A stretch of 41,920 bases of DNA from CAZKFG01 sp964551985 (GCA_964551985.1 CAZKFG010000012.1:1-41920), one strand, 5' to 3'. Shown: positions 16,664-25,942, numbered from the stretch's first letter. The notes: generated from the sequence alone by a model not told the origin. Made by a program: numbers and translations.

Positions 16664-19600
16664 ATGCTTGATGCTTTTGTTCATCTGCATGTGCATACGC
16701 AATACAGCTTGCTTGACGGTGCTGCGACAATAAAAAAACTTATAGCAAAAGCAAAAGCACTTGATATGCCTGCTATTGCTATAACAGATCACGGTAGTAT
16801 GTATGGAGTTATAGATTTTTATAAAGAAGCTTTAAAACAAGGAATAAAGCCTATAATTGGTTGCGAGGTATATGTTGCGGCAAATTCTAGGTTTGATAAA
16901 AAACCGACAGATAAAGAGGCATCTTATCACCTTGTTTTGCTTTGCAAAAATAATATCGGTTATAAAAACCTTATGAAACTTGTATCTAAAGCTAATTTAG
17001 AAGGCTTTTATTATCGCCCAAGAGTTGATAAAGAGCTTTTGTCTGAGCATAGTGATGGTCTTATTGCTCTTAGTGCATGCCTTGCCGGCGAAATACCAAC
17101 TAAAATTTTAAGTAATGATATAGACGGGGCCAAACAAGCTATCAGTCAATATGTGGACATATTTGGCAAAGACAAATTTTTCTTAGAAGTGCAAAATCAC
17201 TTTATGCCGGAAGATAAAATTGTCAATTCAAAACTAGTTGAACTTGCAAAAGAGTTTGATTTACAGCTTGTGGCGACAAATGATTTGCATTATGTGGAGC
17301 AAAATGATAGTCAAGCGCAAGACATTTTAATGTGCATACAGACAAATAAGACAGTGTTTGACCAAGATAGAATGAAATTTTATAATGACGAATTTTTCTT
17401 GAAATCATATACTCAAATGCAAGAGTTATTTCCAGATTTACCGCAGGCAATGGAAAATACTTTAAGAATTGCTGATATGTGCAATGTTAATATAGAGCTT
17501 GGGCAACTTTTGTTGCCTGAATTTAGTGTGCCTGAAGGTTATACACCAAGCAGTTACTTAAAAGAACTCTGTCAAAAGGGGCTTGAGGTAAAGTATCCTA
17601 TAGATGATGTTAATGCTAAAAAGCGTTTAGATTTTGAACTGCAGACAATTGAAAAAATGAATTATGTTAGTTATTTTTTGATTGTTTGGGATTTTGTTAA
17701 TTTTGCCAAAGAAAATAATATAGCAACTGGACCTGGCAGAGGTTCGGCGGCAGGGAGTATAGTAGCATATCTACTTGGTATTACAAATATTGATCCTTTA
17801 AAGTACGATTTGCTTTTCGAGAGATTTTTAAATCCTGATAGAATAAGTATGCCTGATATTGACATTGATTTTTGCTATGAGAGAAGACAAGAAGTTTTTG
17901 ATTATGTTGTAAAAAAATATGGAACAGATAAGGTTGCACAGATTATAACCTTTGGAACAATGGCAGCAAAAGCTGCGATTAGAGATGTTGGTCGGGCGCT
18001 TAACATGCCTTATGGCGAAGTGGATAAAATAGCTAAACAAATCCCGCAAGAAATTGGTATAACTTTAGATAAAGCATTAGAATCTAATAAAGAGCTACAT
18101 CTACTGGCACGGCAAGACGAAAAAGTGGGTAGGTTAATCGACCTAGCTAAAGCACTAGAAGGAATGCCGAGACATTCGTCGGTACACGCGGCAGGAGTTG
18201 TTATAGCACCTGAGGATATATCTAACTTTGTTCCACTGCAGTATTCTGCTGAAGATTTTGTTACGACTCAATATGACAAAGATAAAATAGAAGAAATCGG
18301 TCTTTTAAAGATGGATTTATTAGGTCTTAGAACACTTACTGTTATCGCTGATACAATAGATTTGGTTAAAGAAAATCGCAATATTACTATTGATATAGAC
18401 AAGATTGAGTTGCAAGATGTAAAGACCTGTAAAATGTTAAGTCGCGGTCAGACACAAGGCATTTTCCAGATGGAATCAAGAGGAATAACAGAGCTTGTAA
18501 AAAATTTAAAACCAGAAGGTTTTGAAGATTTAATTCCATTAGTCGCTTTATATAGACCAGGACCACTAGGTTCTGGTATGGCAGATGATTTTGTAAACGG
18601 TAGACATGGTAAAGGCAAAGTAAGTTATCCACATCCACTACTAGAGCCTGTTTTGAAGGATACTTTTGGTGTTATTTTATATCAAGAACAAGTAATGCAG
18701 ATAACGTCAGTTTTGGCAGGCTTTTCACTGGCACAGGCAGATATTTTGCGTCGTGCTATGGGTAAGAAAAAACCAGAAGAAATAGCAGCGCAAAAGCAAT
18801 CTTTTATTGATGGTGCGATGGCTAAAGGAATTGACAAAGCAAAAGCCAAAGAAATTTTTGAACTACTGGAACATTTTGCAGGGTATGGTTTTAACAAATC
18901 ACATAGTGCGGCATATGCGCTTTTGGCATATCAAACGGCTTTTTTAAAAGCACATTATCCAACTGAATTTATGGCGGCAATGCTAACTAGCGTTATGCAC
19001 TTTAATGAGAAAGTTAGTCACTATATTGAAGTTTGCAAGCAGATGGGTATATCTGTATTGCCACCTGATGTTAATGCAAGTGGAAGAAAGTTTACTGTTG
19101 ATGGTAGAAACATTCGCTTTGGACTATCTGCGGTAAAAAATGTTGGGGATGCGGCAATAGAGGCGATTATTTCAGCGAGAAGCAAAGATGGGCAGTTTAA
19201 ATCGTTAGTTGATTTTTGTCAAAAAACGGATATGCGTGCTGTTAATAGGCGTGTTCTAGAAAGTCTAATTTATTGCGGTGCATTTGATTTTGTTGGCAAA
19301 CGCTCGCAACTTTTGCAGGTGCTAGATAACGCAATAAGTATTGCTGCACAAAGACAAAAAGACGATTTAAGCGGACAGATGGGTTTATTTGATGTTGATG
19401 TAAGCATTCAAAGTATAGTTAACGATATTGAGCTGCCTGATATTGAAGAGTTAGCACAAGAGCTAATGTTAGAGAAAGAAAAAGAGATAATAGGCTTTTA
19501 TGTTACAGGAAATCCACTTGACAAATATCGCCATATACTAGATGAGATGAGTAAAATAGTGGATATAAATGTTGATAATTATCAAGATGGTCAAACTGTT

Positions 19601-20074
19601 ACGATAGGTGGCATTGTAAGTACTTGCAAGAGAATGAGCACTAGAAAAGGTGAGCAGATGGCAAGCTTATATTTAGAGGATTTTTCTTCTGGCATAGAAG
19701 TAATTGTTTATCCAAAAGTATTTGAAAAATCTTTTTCTGATATTGTCGTGCAAAATCTTCTGACAGTTACGGGGCAATTAAAGATTGAAGATGATAAAAT
19801 AAAAATTATGGCTTACAGCATAAAGCAATTAAAAGATGTTGTTTTGCCTATCAAGCTTATTTTGAAAAAACAAGCGTTTGATCAACAAGTTTTAGTAAAG
19901 ATAAAACAAATTTTGCAAGATTTTAAAGGTGAAGTGCCTGTTATAATAAGTTTTGAAGGACTCGATGATGTTATCCGTTTAGAGAGCGATTGTTGGGTTG
20001 ATCGTGATACTGAAAGTCTAATTGACAAACTAAACCAAGTTGTTGGTAAGGATTTTTTTGAGGTAAAAAATTAA
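16664..20074 (+). CDS. dnaE: DNA polymerase III alpha subunit
   Basis: Replicative DNA polymerase catalytic subunit of the DnaE type. The 1136-aa protein has an N-terminal PHP domain (HLHVHTQYSLLDG at residues 6-18, ITDHGSMYG) and the polymerase palm with GPGRGSAAGS and catalytic aspartates in MPDIDIDF. LKMDLLGLRTL supplies the further acidic region. It continues with AGYGFNKSHSAAYALLAYQTA, tandem HhH, and a C-terminal OB domain (VTIGGIVSTCKRMSTRKG). AAGGAGGTG at 16651-16659 sets ATG 16664; the reading frame is open for 13 more codons upstream but without a better start. A DUF2007-like gene and pyk follow. Confidence 0.97.
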   Translation: MLDAFVHLHVHTQYSLLDGAATIKKLIAKAKALDMPAIAITDHGSMYGVIDFYKEALKQGIKPIIGCEVYVAANSRFDKKPTDKEASYHLVLLCKNNIGYKNLMKLVSKANLEGFYYRPRVDKELLSEHSDGLIALSACLAGEIPTKILSNDIDGAKQAISQYVDIFGKDKFFLEVQNHFMPEDKIVNSKLVELAKEFDLQLVATNDLHYVEQNDSQAQDILMCIQTNKTVFDQDRMKFYNDEFFLKSYTQMQELFPDLPQAMENTLRIADMCNVNIELGQLLLPEFSVPEGYTPSSYLKELCQKGLEVKYPIDDVNAKKRLDFELQTIEKMNYVSYFLIVWDFVNFAKENNIATGPGRGSAAGSIVAYLLGITNIDPLKYDLLFERFLNPDRISMPDIDIDFCYERRQEVFDYVVKKYGTDKVAQIITFGTMAAKAAIRDVGRALNMPYGEVDKIAKQIPQEIGITLDKALESNKELHLLARQDEKVGRLIDLAKALEGMPRHSSVHAAGVVIAPEDISNFVPLQYSAEDFVTTQYDKDKIEEIGLLKMDLLGLRTLTVIADTIDLVKENRNITIDIDKIELQDVKTCKMLSRGQTQGIFQMESRGITELVKNLKPEGFEDLIPLVALYRPGPLGSGMADDFVNGRHGKGKVSYPHPLLEPVLKDTFGVILYQEQVMQITSVLAGFSLAQADILRRAMGKKKPEEIAAQKQSFIDGAMAKGIDKAKAKEIFELLEHFAGYGFNKSHSAAYALLAYQTAFLKAHYPTEFMAAMLTSVMHFNEKVSHYIEVCKQMGISVLPPDVNASGRKFTVDGRNIRFGLSAVKNVGDAAIEAIISARSKDGQFKSLVDFCQKTDMRAVNRRVLESLIYCGAFDFVGKRSQLLQVLDNAISIAAQRQKDDLSGQMGLFDVDVSIQSIVNDIELPDIEELAQELMLEKEKEIIGFYVTGNPLDKYRHILDEMSKIVDINVDNYQDGQTVTIGGIVSTCKRMSTRKGEQMASLYLEDFSSGIEVIVYPKVFEKSFSDIVVQNLLTVTGQLKIEDDKIKIMAYSIKQLKDVVLPIKLILKKQAFDQQVLVKIKQILQDFKGEVPVIISFEGLDDVIRLESDCWVDRDTESLIDKLNQVVGKDFFEVKN

Positions 20075-20080
20075 AAAACA

Positions 20081-20110
20081 TTGTATATTATTTATAGAAC
20101 GTAGTAAAAT
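20081..20110 (+). promoter_or_regulatory. putative promoter of the pyk operon
   Basis: TTGTAT (20081-20086), an 18-bp spacer and TAAAAT (20105-20110), between dnaE and the small protein gene upstream of pyk. Confidence 0.5.
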
Positions 20111-20147
20111 AGTAAAGAAAGAATTATTTTTAAGGAGTGTTTACTTT

Positions 20148-20339
20148 ATGTGGCAAGCTATTTATATTGCCAAAAAAATACAGCAAGCGGAAAAAATTAA
20201 ACAGCTCTTAGAGCAAGAAGGTTTTTTAGTGCAAATAAACAGTAATAGTATAGGTTTTGAAATAGTTGTTCCATCTAGTGAAGCAAGTGAAGCAAGTGAT
20301 TGTTTATATGACCATCAATGGTTCTCAAAATCTGGATAA
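20148..20339 (+). CDS. small DUF2007-like (putative signal-transducing) protein
   Basis: A 63-aa protein. The pattern of an opening strand (MWQAIYIAKK), a helix with QAEKIKQLLEQEGF, a second strand and VPSSEASEASDCL resembles the small ferredoxin-like DUF2007 family and similar small proteins I recall encoded near glycolytic genes in Firmicutes, sometimes misannotated as glutamate decarboxylase. No catalytic residues are visible. TAAGGAG lies upstream of ATG 20148. It is followed after 10 bases by pyk, so it probably belongs to the pyk operon. Function is unknown; the family call is tentative. Confidence 0.65.
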   Translation: MWQAIYIAKKIQQAEKIKQLLEQEGFLVQINSNSIGFEIVVPSSEASEASDCLYDHQWFSKSG

Positions 20340-20349
20340 AGGGGTTTAA

Positions 20350-22101
20350 ATGATGAAAAAGACAAAGATTATTTGCACAGTAGGACCTAGCACTGATAAA
20401 GACGGTATCTTGCAAGAGCTTATGCGCAGTGGTATGGATGCGGCAAGGTTTAATTTCTCGCACGGGAGCCATTCTGAGCATAAAAAAAGAATAAATTTGG
20501 TTCGCAATGCCGCACAAGAAGTAGATAAAATAATTCCTCTTATTGCTGATACAAAAGGTCCTGAAATGAGACTTGGAATTTTTTCTAAAGGCAAAGAAGA
20601 ACTTGTGGCAGGTAATAAATTTACTTTGACAAGCAGAAACGTTGAAGGTAATGGCGAGATTGTTTCTGTAAGTTATGAAGGATTACCTAAACTGTTAAAA
20701 AAAGATGATATGCTACTTTTATCTGATGGTTTGATTAGCCTTAAAGTTGATAGTGTTGAAAGTAGCGAAATTTATACTACAATTTTAAATAGTGGTGAAA
20801 TAAGTTCGAGAAAAAGAATTGCAGCGCCTGGAATAGCACTAGATTTGCCTTTTTTGTCTGATTATGATGTGCAAGATGTTTTGTTTGCCGCTAAAGAAGG
20901 CATGGATTATGTTGCTTGTTCTTTTGTACAAAGAGCAGCTGACGTTTTGTCCATTAGAAAGGTTTTGGAAGAAGCCAACTATTCTATGGGTATTATTTCT
21001 AAAATCGAAAATGCCGAAGGCGTAAAAAATATTGAAGAGATAGTTAAAGTTTCAGATGGGATTATGGTGGCACGCGGTGATCTTGGTGTGGAGATACCCA
21101 CTGAGCAGGTGCCGATTGTACAAAAAGATATTATAAGTTTGTGTAATGCCCATGCTATGCCTGTTATTACAGCAACACAAATGTTAGAGAGTATGATGAC
21201 AAATCCTAGACCTACAAGAGCTGAAGCTAGTGACATTGCTAATGCTATTTTAGATGGTTCTGATGTTATAATGTTAAGCGGCGAGACGGCTTCAGGTGAT
21301 TATCCTGTTGAGGCTGTTAAGATAATGTCTAAGATTGCTCAAAGCACAGAAGATGCTATTTGTTATGATGATTTAGTTAGCAATTTGAGTAAAAAACTCT
21401 TTGAACCAACAATAACAGACGCCATAAGTCATGCTACAGTTCAAGTAGCTAATGAACTAAAGGTTGCAGCTGTTGTTGCATCATCTGAAACAGGCTATAC
21501 GGCAAGAATGATAGCAAGCTTTAGACCAAGAGCTAAAATAATTGCGGTAACTCCACACGAAAAAAGCGCTAGACGTATGCAACTGTATTGGGGCGTTAAT
21601 CCTTTAGTTGGTATTAGTGCCAGAAATACTGATGATATGGTTAGAAAAATAGTTGAGAAAGCTTTAGAGAATAACTATATTAAAACAGGCGATATGGTCG
21701 TAATATCTGCCGGTGTTCCTGTTGGGATAGCCGGTAGCACAAATTTATTAAACGTACTTATTGTCGGTGATATAATTTTGCGTGGATTTGGGATTGGCGA
21801 TAAAGTATTAAAGGGTAATATTTGTATTGTCAATAACAAAGAAGATTTGAAAAACTTTAAAAAAGGTGATATTTTAGTTGCCATTTCATTAAATGAAGAT
21901 ATTACACCGTCTGCCCTTTTGGCAAGCGCAATAATAACTGAAGAAGGTGGTTTCACCTCGCATGGTGCGATTGTTGCTGTAAGTTTTGGCATTCCATGCA
22001 TTGTTGGTGTAAACAGTGCAACAACAACGCTTAAAAATGGTATGACGGTTACGGTTGAAACTTCTCGTGGCCTTATATACTACGGTGCCGGAAAAAATTG
22101 A
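20350..22101 (+). CDS. pyk: pyruvate kinase with C-terminal PEP-utiliser domain
   Basis: Glycolytic enzyme converting phosphoenolpyruvate and ADP to pyruvate and ATP. The 583-aa length is the long Firmicutes form. The core has TKIICTVGPST, FNFSHGSHSEH, DTKGPEMR and the signature SKIENAEGVKNIEEI, then VARGDLGVEIP, ATQMLESM and LSGETASGDYPVEAV. After the standard C-terminal domain comes an extra mobile PEP-utiliser-like domain (about residues 485-583) with ITEEGGFTSHGAIVA and IPCIVGV. ATG 20350 (tandem ATGATG) has AAAGGGG upstream. The stop is followed after four bases by the next gene, so the unknown 396-aa protein is probably co-transcribed. Confidence 0.97.
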   Translation: MMKKTKIICTVGPSTDKDGILQELMRSGMDAARFNFSHGSHSEHKKRINLVRNAAQEVDKIIPLIADTKGPEMRLGIFSKGKEELVAGNKFTLTSRNVEGNGEIVSVSYEGLPKLLKKDDMLLLSDGLISLKVDSVESSEIYTTILNSGEISSRKRIAAPGIALDLPFLSDYDVQDVLFAAKEGMDYVACSFVQRAADVLSIRKVLEEANYSMGIISKIENAEGVKNIEEIVKVSDGIMVARGDLGVEIPTEQVPIVQKDIISLCNAHAMPVITATQMLESMMTNPRPTRAEASDIANAILDGSDVIMLSGETASGDYPVEAVKIMSKIAQSTEDAICYDDLVSNLSKKLFEPTITDAISHATVQVANELKVAAVVASSETGYTARMIASFRPRAKIIAVTPHEKSARRMQLYWGVNPLVGISARNTDDMVRKIVEKALENNYIKTGDMVVISAGVPVGIAGSTNLLNVLIVGDIILRGFGIGDKVLKGNICIVNNKEDLKNFKKGDILVAISLNEDITPSALLASAIITEEGGFTSHGAIVAVSFGIPCIVGVNSATTTLKNGMTVTVETSRGLIYYGAGKN

Positions 22102-22105
22102 GGAA

Positions 22106-23296
22106 ATGAAAAACAGTGACAATATACGAAAAAAATTAAAAAAGATTTATAAAGCGCTTGAGCAAAACTATGGCGACAATTTAAGTGTAAGTGGTAAATT
22201 GCTTGATTCTTTATATGCGGTTTTGCAAGATGCTTTGCCTTGTGAAGATGTTTCTATAAGTTTAGATGCAGCAGAACACATTAAATATGCTTATGGTCTT
22301 TGCCGAGCACAAAACAAAATTCGTTTTAATGAATGTAATAATTGGCGAAAAATTGCTCTAATAGCACTTGCCAACAAGCAATTTCAAGTATTAGAGTATC
22401 TTTTAGAAGGTGCAAAAATCTTATTGCAAGCGCCTGATACGCAAAAAATAACAGTTATTGAGACGTTTAAAATTCTTGCAAATGCTAGTTGCAAAGATAG
22501 AAAATTTTTTATTGCTGCTAGCATTGTTAAAATTCTAACTTCTTTTTTACCAAAACTTGAAAAAGAGCCAGATATAATTGCAAGTGCTATAATGACTTAC
22601 CTAAATAACATTGGCTGTTTGGCAATTAATTATAAACAATATGCTTTTTTTCAAGAGATTTGTATGTTGGTCATGAAAAATTTACCAAAAGTGGACAAAA
22701 TGCAAGAAGATTATTTAGATAAAATGTTATATAAATGGTTAAAGCAGATATTAAAATGCAAAGCGGTAGACAGTCTTTATATTTGGCTGCACTTTTTAAG
22801 TTATTGTGAAAAAAAACAAAACAACTCAAATCTTGCTTTTTACGCCGAACTTATACAAATAACTTCTATATACTGTGGAAAGATTGATAAAGATATTTTA
22901 CAAAAGATTAATAGACGGTTTGTAAGGAGGTCTTTTGTAAGCAAAAACCAAGTGCAAAATATTTTGACAGTTAAAGCTCTAGCGAATGCATATAATAAGA
23001 CGCTAAACAATTTTGATTGGCAAACGGCAAATTATATTTATGATATATTTTATATAAGAATACTATGCCTGATTGATAAAATGTATATCCGAAATAAAAT
23101 TGATGTTTGCGACCGTGCTATTTGTCAAATATATTTTGAGGCGATAAAAAAAGCAGCATCTTTTTGCTCTATAACAATGAAAGAGACTGATATGCAAGAT
23201 GTCCTTAATATTTGGCAGCAAGTTTTTCTTTTCAAATATAAAAGTATTAAAAGCAAAAAATGTGTAGAGATACTTTTTGCATTATTGACAAAATAG
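22106..23296 (+). CDS. hypothetical all-helical protein, 396 aa, unrecognised
   Basis: I do not recognise this protein. It is 396 aa, predicted almost entirely alpha-helical, rich in K, I, L, N and C, with repeated helix-pair patterns that would suit a TPR- or HEAT-like solenoid. No clear repeat consensus can be fixed by eye, and there is no signal peptide or clear membrane helix. The lysine-rich start (NIRKKLKKIYKALEQNYGD) and many aromatic residues suggest a cytosolic binding protein. ATG 22106 lies four bases after the pyk stop; the GAGG that overlaps that stop is very close. The frame is open upstream into pyk. A small membrane protein gene follows 20 bases later, so the two could act together. 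Confidence 0.65.
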   Translation: MKNSDNIRKKLKKIYKALEQNYGDNLSVSGKLLDSLYAVLQDALPCEDVSISLDAAEHIKYAYGLCRAQNKIRFNECNNWRKIALIALANKQFQVLEYLLEGAKILLQAPDTQKITVIETFKILANASCKDRKFFIAASIVKILTSFLPKLEKEPDIIASAIMTYLNNIGCLAINYKQYAFFQEICMLVMKNLPKVDKMQEDYLDKMLYKWLKQILKCKAVDSLYIWLHFLSYCEKKQNNSNLAFYAELIQITSIYCGKIDKDILQKINRRFVRRSFVSKNQVQNILTVKALANAYNKTLNNFDWQTANYIYDIFYIRILCLIDKMYIRNKIDVCDRAICQIYFEAIKKAASFCSITMKETDMQDVLNIWQQVFLFKYKSIKSKKCVEILFALLTK

Positions 23297-23316
23297 AATA
23301 AAAGGAGAGATTAAAA

Positions 23317-23586
23317 GTGGCAAAATTTATATTTATTATGTGTTTTGTTATTATTCCTTGGGCAGTGATTGTTTCTTATTCTTATTGGCGTAAAAGTTTT
23401 AAATCAGCAATTATAGATTTTTTTCTAGCAATGCCAATTATAATTTCGGGCGCTTTTTTAGCGTATATTTTACGTGATAGTAATTATATTATTTTGACTT
23501 TAGAGATTTGCTTGTTTGATTTTTTACTTTGGCAAGTTTTTAAATATATAATGATTTTTGTAACTGGTGGTAAAAAAGTAAATTAA
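23317..23586 (+). CDS. small membrane protein, unknown function
   Basis: An 89-aa hydrophobic protein starting at GTG 23317 with AAGGAGA seven to eight bases upstream. Three membrane segments are likely: FIFIMCFVIIPWAVIVSYSY, then IIDFFLAMPIIISGAFLAYI, then a third with LEICLFDFLLWQVF and a weakly hydrophobic end before a positively charged GGKKVN tail. No family recognised. It lies at the end of the pyk operon behind the 396-aa protein; a regulatory gap follows before prs. Confidence 0.6.
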   Translation: MAKFIFIMCFVIIPWAVIVSYSYWRKSFKSAIIDFFLAMPIIISGAFLAYILRDSNYIILTLEICLFDFLLWQVFKYIMIFVTGGKKVN

Positions 23587-23620
23587 TAGTTTCTAAAAAT
23601 TGCATACTTAGTAAATTTTT

Positions 23621-23648
23621 ATTTTCAATGTGAAAATATGTATACATA
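23621..23648. promoter_or_regulatory. paired palindromes upstream of prs
   Basis: ATTTTCA-ATG-TGAAAAT (23621-23637) touches a perfect 12-bp palindrome TATGTATACATA (23637-23648). Neither has a terminator-like T-run. A weak promoter (ATGACA 23669-23674, 17-bp spacer, TAGTAT 23692-23697) lies just downstream, so these could be operator sites. This is inference from symmetry only, and AT-rich palindromes can occur by chance. Confidence 0.35.
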
Positions 23649-23735
23649 ATTGATAATGTATTATACTAATGACAAAAGTCTATAGTTATGTTAGTATGTT
23701 AAGTGTGTTTTTAAAAAAGTGATAGAGGTATGACT

Positions 23736-24704
23736 ATGAAAGAAAGTTTGTTAGATAAATTAGACAAACTACATATTTTTTCAGGGACATCACATCCGAC
23801 TTTAACTCGGAAAATTGCTGATTATATCGGTCATACTGTAGGTGAGATTCATTTAAATAGATTTAATGATGGCGAAATTAATGTATTACTTGGTGAGAAT
23901 GTTCGCGGCAAAGACGTTTTTTTGGTTCAAACATTATCAAACCCAGTTCACGATATGATAATGGAGCTTTTACTAATAGTAGATGCTTTAAAGAGGTCAT
24001 CTGTTAAAACTGTTACAGTTTTAATTCCTTATTATGCCTATAATAGACAAGATGTTAAAATATACGATAGAGATCCAATTGCTGCCAAACTATTAGCTAA
24101 TTTAATTTCTTCTGTTGGTGTTGATTCTGTTGTTACTATGGATTTGCATTCCGGACAAACAGAAGGTTTTTTTGATATACCAGTAGAAAATATCTCTGCT
24201 AATAGTCTTTTAGCAGAGTACATACACAATCTTTTGGGTGATAATAATGATGATATTATTGTTGTTTCGCCAGATATGGGTGGAGTTAATCGTACAAGGA
24301 CTATTGCCAAAGTTTTAAATTGTCCAATAGCTATATTAGACAAACGCAGACCAAAACCTGATATAGCTGTTGTTGTTGATATTGTAGGTGAGGTTAGAGG
24401 TAAAAAGGCTATTTTATTTGATGATATAATTGACACTGCAGGTTCTATCTTGCAAGGCGCAATTGCACTTGAACAAGCAGGCGCTAGTGAAATATATGCT
24501 TGCTGTACTCATGCAGTATTTAGTGGCGATGCCTTAGAACAAATAGAAAAATCCATCATAAAAAAAGTAATTGTAACAAATACTTTACCTGTAAAAACAC
24601 AATACAGTTCCAAAATAGACATTGTTGATGTAACATCGCTTTTTGCAGAAGTGGTTTTGCGTATTTACAATAAAGAATCCATAAGAAAACTATCTATATA
24701 TTAA
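23736..24704 (+). CDS. prs: ribose-phosphate pyrophosphokinase (PRPP synthetase), divergent
   Basis: Makes PRPP from ribose 5-phosphate and ATP for nucleotide, NAD, histidine and tryptophan synthesis. The 322-aa protein keeps the fold: RFNDGEINV, YYAYNRQDVKIYDRDPIAAKL, DLHSGQTEGFFDIP, DKRRP and the PRPP loop FDDIIDTAGS. Several family-standard positions differ: canonical Prs has RQDRKARSREPI, DLHAGQIQGF and VDDMIDTAG, so this is a diverged copy, possibly an additional paralogue. AGAGG at 23724-23728 fits ATG 23736 with a 7-base spacer; the ATG at 23730 would be too close. It is followed after 18 bases by a CofE-like ligase gene and shares its terminator. Confidence 0.85.
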   Translation: MKESLLDKLDKLHIFSGTSHPTLTRKIADYIGHTVGEIHLNRFNDGEINVLLGENVRGKDVFLVQTLSNPVHDMIMELLLIVDALKRSSVKTVTVLIPYYAYNRQDVKIYDRDPIAAKLLANLISSVGVDSVVTMDLHSGQTEGFFDIPVENISANSLLAEYIHNLLGDNNDDIIVVSPDMGGVNRTRTIAKVLNCPIAILDKRRPKPDIAVVVDIVGEVRGKKAILFDDIIDTAGSILQGAIALEQAGASEIYACCTHAVFSGDALEQIEKSIIKKVIVTNTLPVKTQYSSKIDIVDVTSLFAEVVLRIYNKESIRKLSIY

Positions 24705-24722
24705 AGCGGGGGTATAATTTAT

Positions 24723-25910
24723 ATGACAAGAAATATTGGTACAACAGTATGGGGTATTAGAGCACCTATTGCTAAACAAGGGGATAATGTAGTCAATTTT
24801 GTTGTAGATGCTCTATTAGATGCCAGCAAAACTGATGGTATAAAAATTAAAGATAAAGATGTAGTTGGTGTAACAGAATCTTTAGTTGCTAGGACTCAAG
24901 GAAATTATGCTACAATAAAAAACCTAGCAGATGATATAAAAGAAAAATTTGATGATGCTTTTGTAGTTTTGTTCCCTATTTTGAGCAGAAATCGCTTTGC
25001 TATGCTACTGAAAGGAATGGCTGGCGCCGGTAAAAAAATATATTTGTTACTAAACTACCCATCTGATGAGGTTGGGAATCATTTGATGGATATAGATGTT
25101 ATGGATAACGCTGGTATAGACCCATACACACAATCTTTGACAGAACAAGAATACAGAAAAATATTTGGTGATAAAGTAGAGCATCCATTTACAGGACTTG
25201 ATTATGTTTCATACTATAAAAGCTTAGGTAGTGATGGACAAATAGAAATTATCTTTACGAATAAACCTAAAGATGCTCTTTTATATAGTAAACAAATTTT
25301 AGTTGCTAACATACACGAGCGTCAAAGAGTGAAAAAAATTCTTTTAAATGCCGGTGCTCAAAAAGTTTATACATTAGATCAAGTATTGCAAACAGCTAGC
25401 AACATTAGTGGCTACAACCCAGACTATGGAATTTTAGGTTCCAACAAAGCAACAGATGACAGTATTAAACTTTTCCCACGTGATTGTCAGAATGTTGTAG
25501 ATGCTATACAAAAAAGCATAAAAGAAAAAATAGGCAAACATGTCGAAGTTATGATATATGGCGATGGTGCGTTTAAAGACCCTGTTGGTAAAATTTGGGA
25601 ACTAGCTGACCCTTGTGTGTCACCTGGATTTACAAAAGGTCTTTGCGGCATGCCAAACGAGATAAAAATAAAATATGTTGCGGACAATGACTTGCAAAAC
25701 TTAGACCATAACCAAATGATGGCAGAAATGAAAAAACGTATTGGTGATAAACAAAGTAATATTGCTGGCAATGATGAATCTACAGGAACAACACCAAGGC
25801 AGTTGACAGACCTACTTGGTAGCTTGTGCGATTTGACAACAGGTAGTGGTGATAAAGGAACACCGATAGTTTTGGTTCAAGGATATTTTGATAACTACGC
25901 TACAGAATAA
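24723..25910 (+). CDS. CofE-like (F420-0:gamma-glutamyl ligase family) protein
   Basis: Member of the F420_ligase (CofE) family, whose known members add glutamate to coenzyme F420-0 in a GTP-dependent reaction. The 395-aa protein has the fold's marks: the N-terminal WGIRAPIAKQGDN segment, DVVGVTESLVARTQGNY, FPILSRNRFAMLLKGMA, then a long middle part, VEVMIYGDGAFKDPVG and a C-terminal TPRQLTDLLGSLCDLTTG stretch. It is longer than the approximately 250-aa archaeal CofE. No other F420 biosynthesis gene is in the window, so the substrate may be different. It is operonic with the divergent prs and probably related to it functionally. Start ATG 24723 with a GGGGG stretch upstream. Confidence 0.75.
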   Translation: MTRNIGTTVWGIRAPIAKQGDNVVNFVVDALLDASKTDGIKIKDKDVVGVTESLVARTQGNYATIKNLADDIKEKFDDAFVVLFPILSRNRFAMLLKGMAGAGKKIYLLLNYPSDEVGNHLMDIDVMDNAGIDPYTQSLTEQEYRKIFGDKVEHPFTGLDYVSYYKSLGSDGQIEIIFTNKPKDALLYSKQILVANIHERQRVKKILLNAGAQKVYTLDQVLQTASNISGYNPDYGILGSNKATDDSIKLFPRDCQNVVDAIQKSIKEKIGKHVEVMIYGDGAFKDPVGKIWELADPCVSPGFTKGLCGMPNEIKIKYVADNDLQNLDHNQMMAEMKKRIGDKQSNIAGNDESTGTTPRQLTDLLGSLCDLTTGSGDKGTPIVLVQGYFDNYATE

Positions 25911-25912
25911 AC

Positions 25913-25942
25913 AAAAAGGTCAGCTTAAGCTGACCTTTTTTA
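25913..25942. terminator. bidirectional terminator between prs-cofE-like and pheA
   Basis: The perfect palindrome 25913-25940 (core GGTCAGCTTAAGCTGACC) is flanked by A-runs and T-runs on both strands. It overlaps the end of the minus-strand pheA gene. Confidence 0.9.

Noticed and set aside
24038..24436. 132-aa minus-strand frame
   Set aside because: Antisense to the conserved PRPP synthetase core, no start context.
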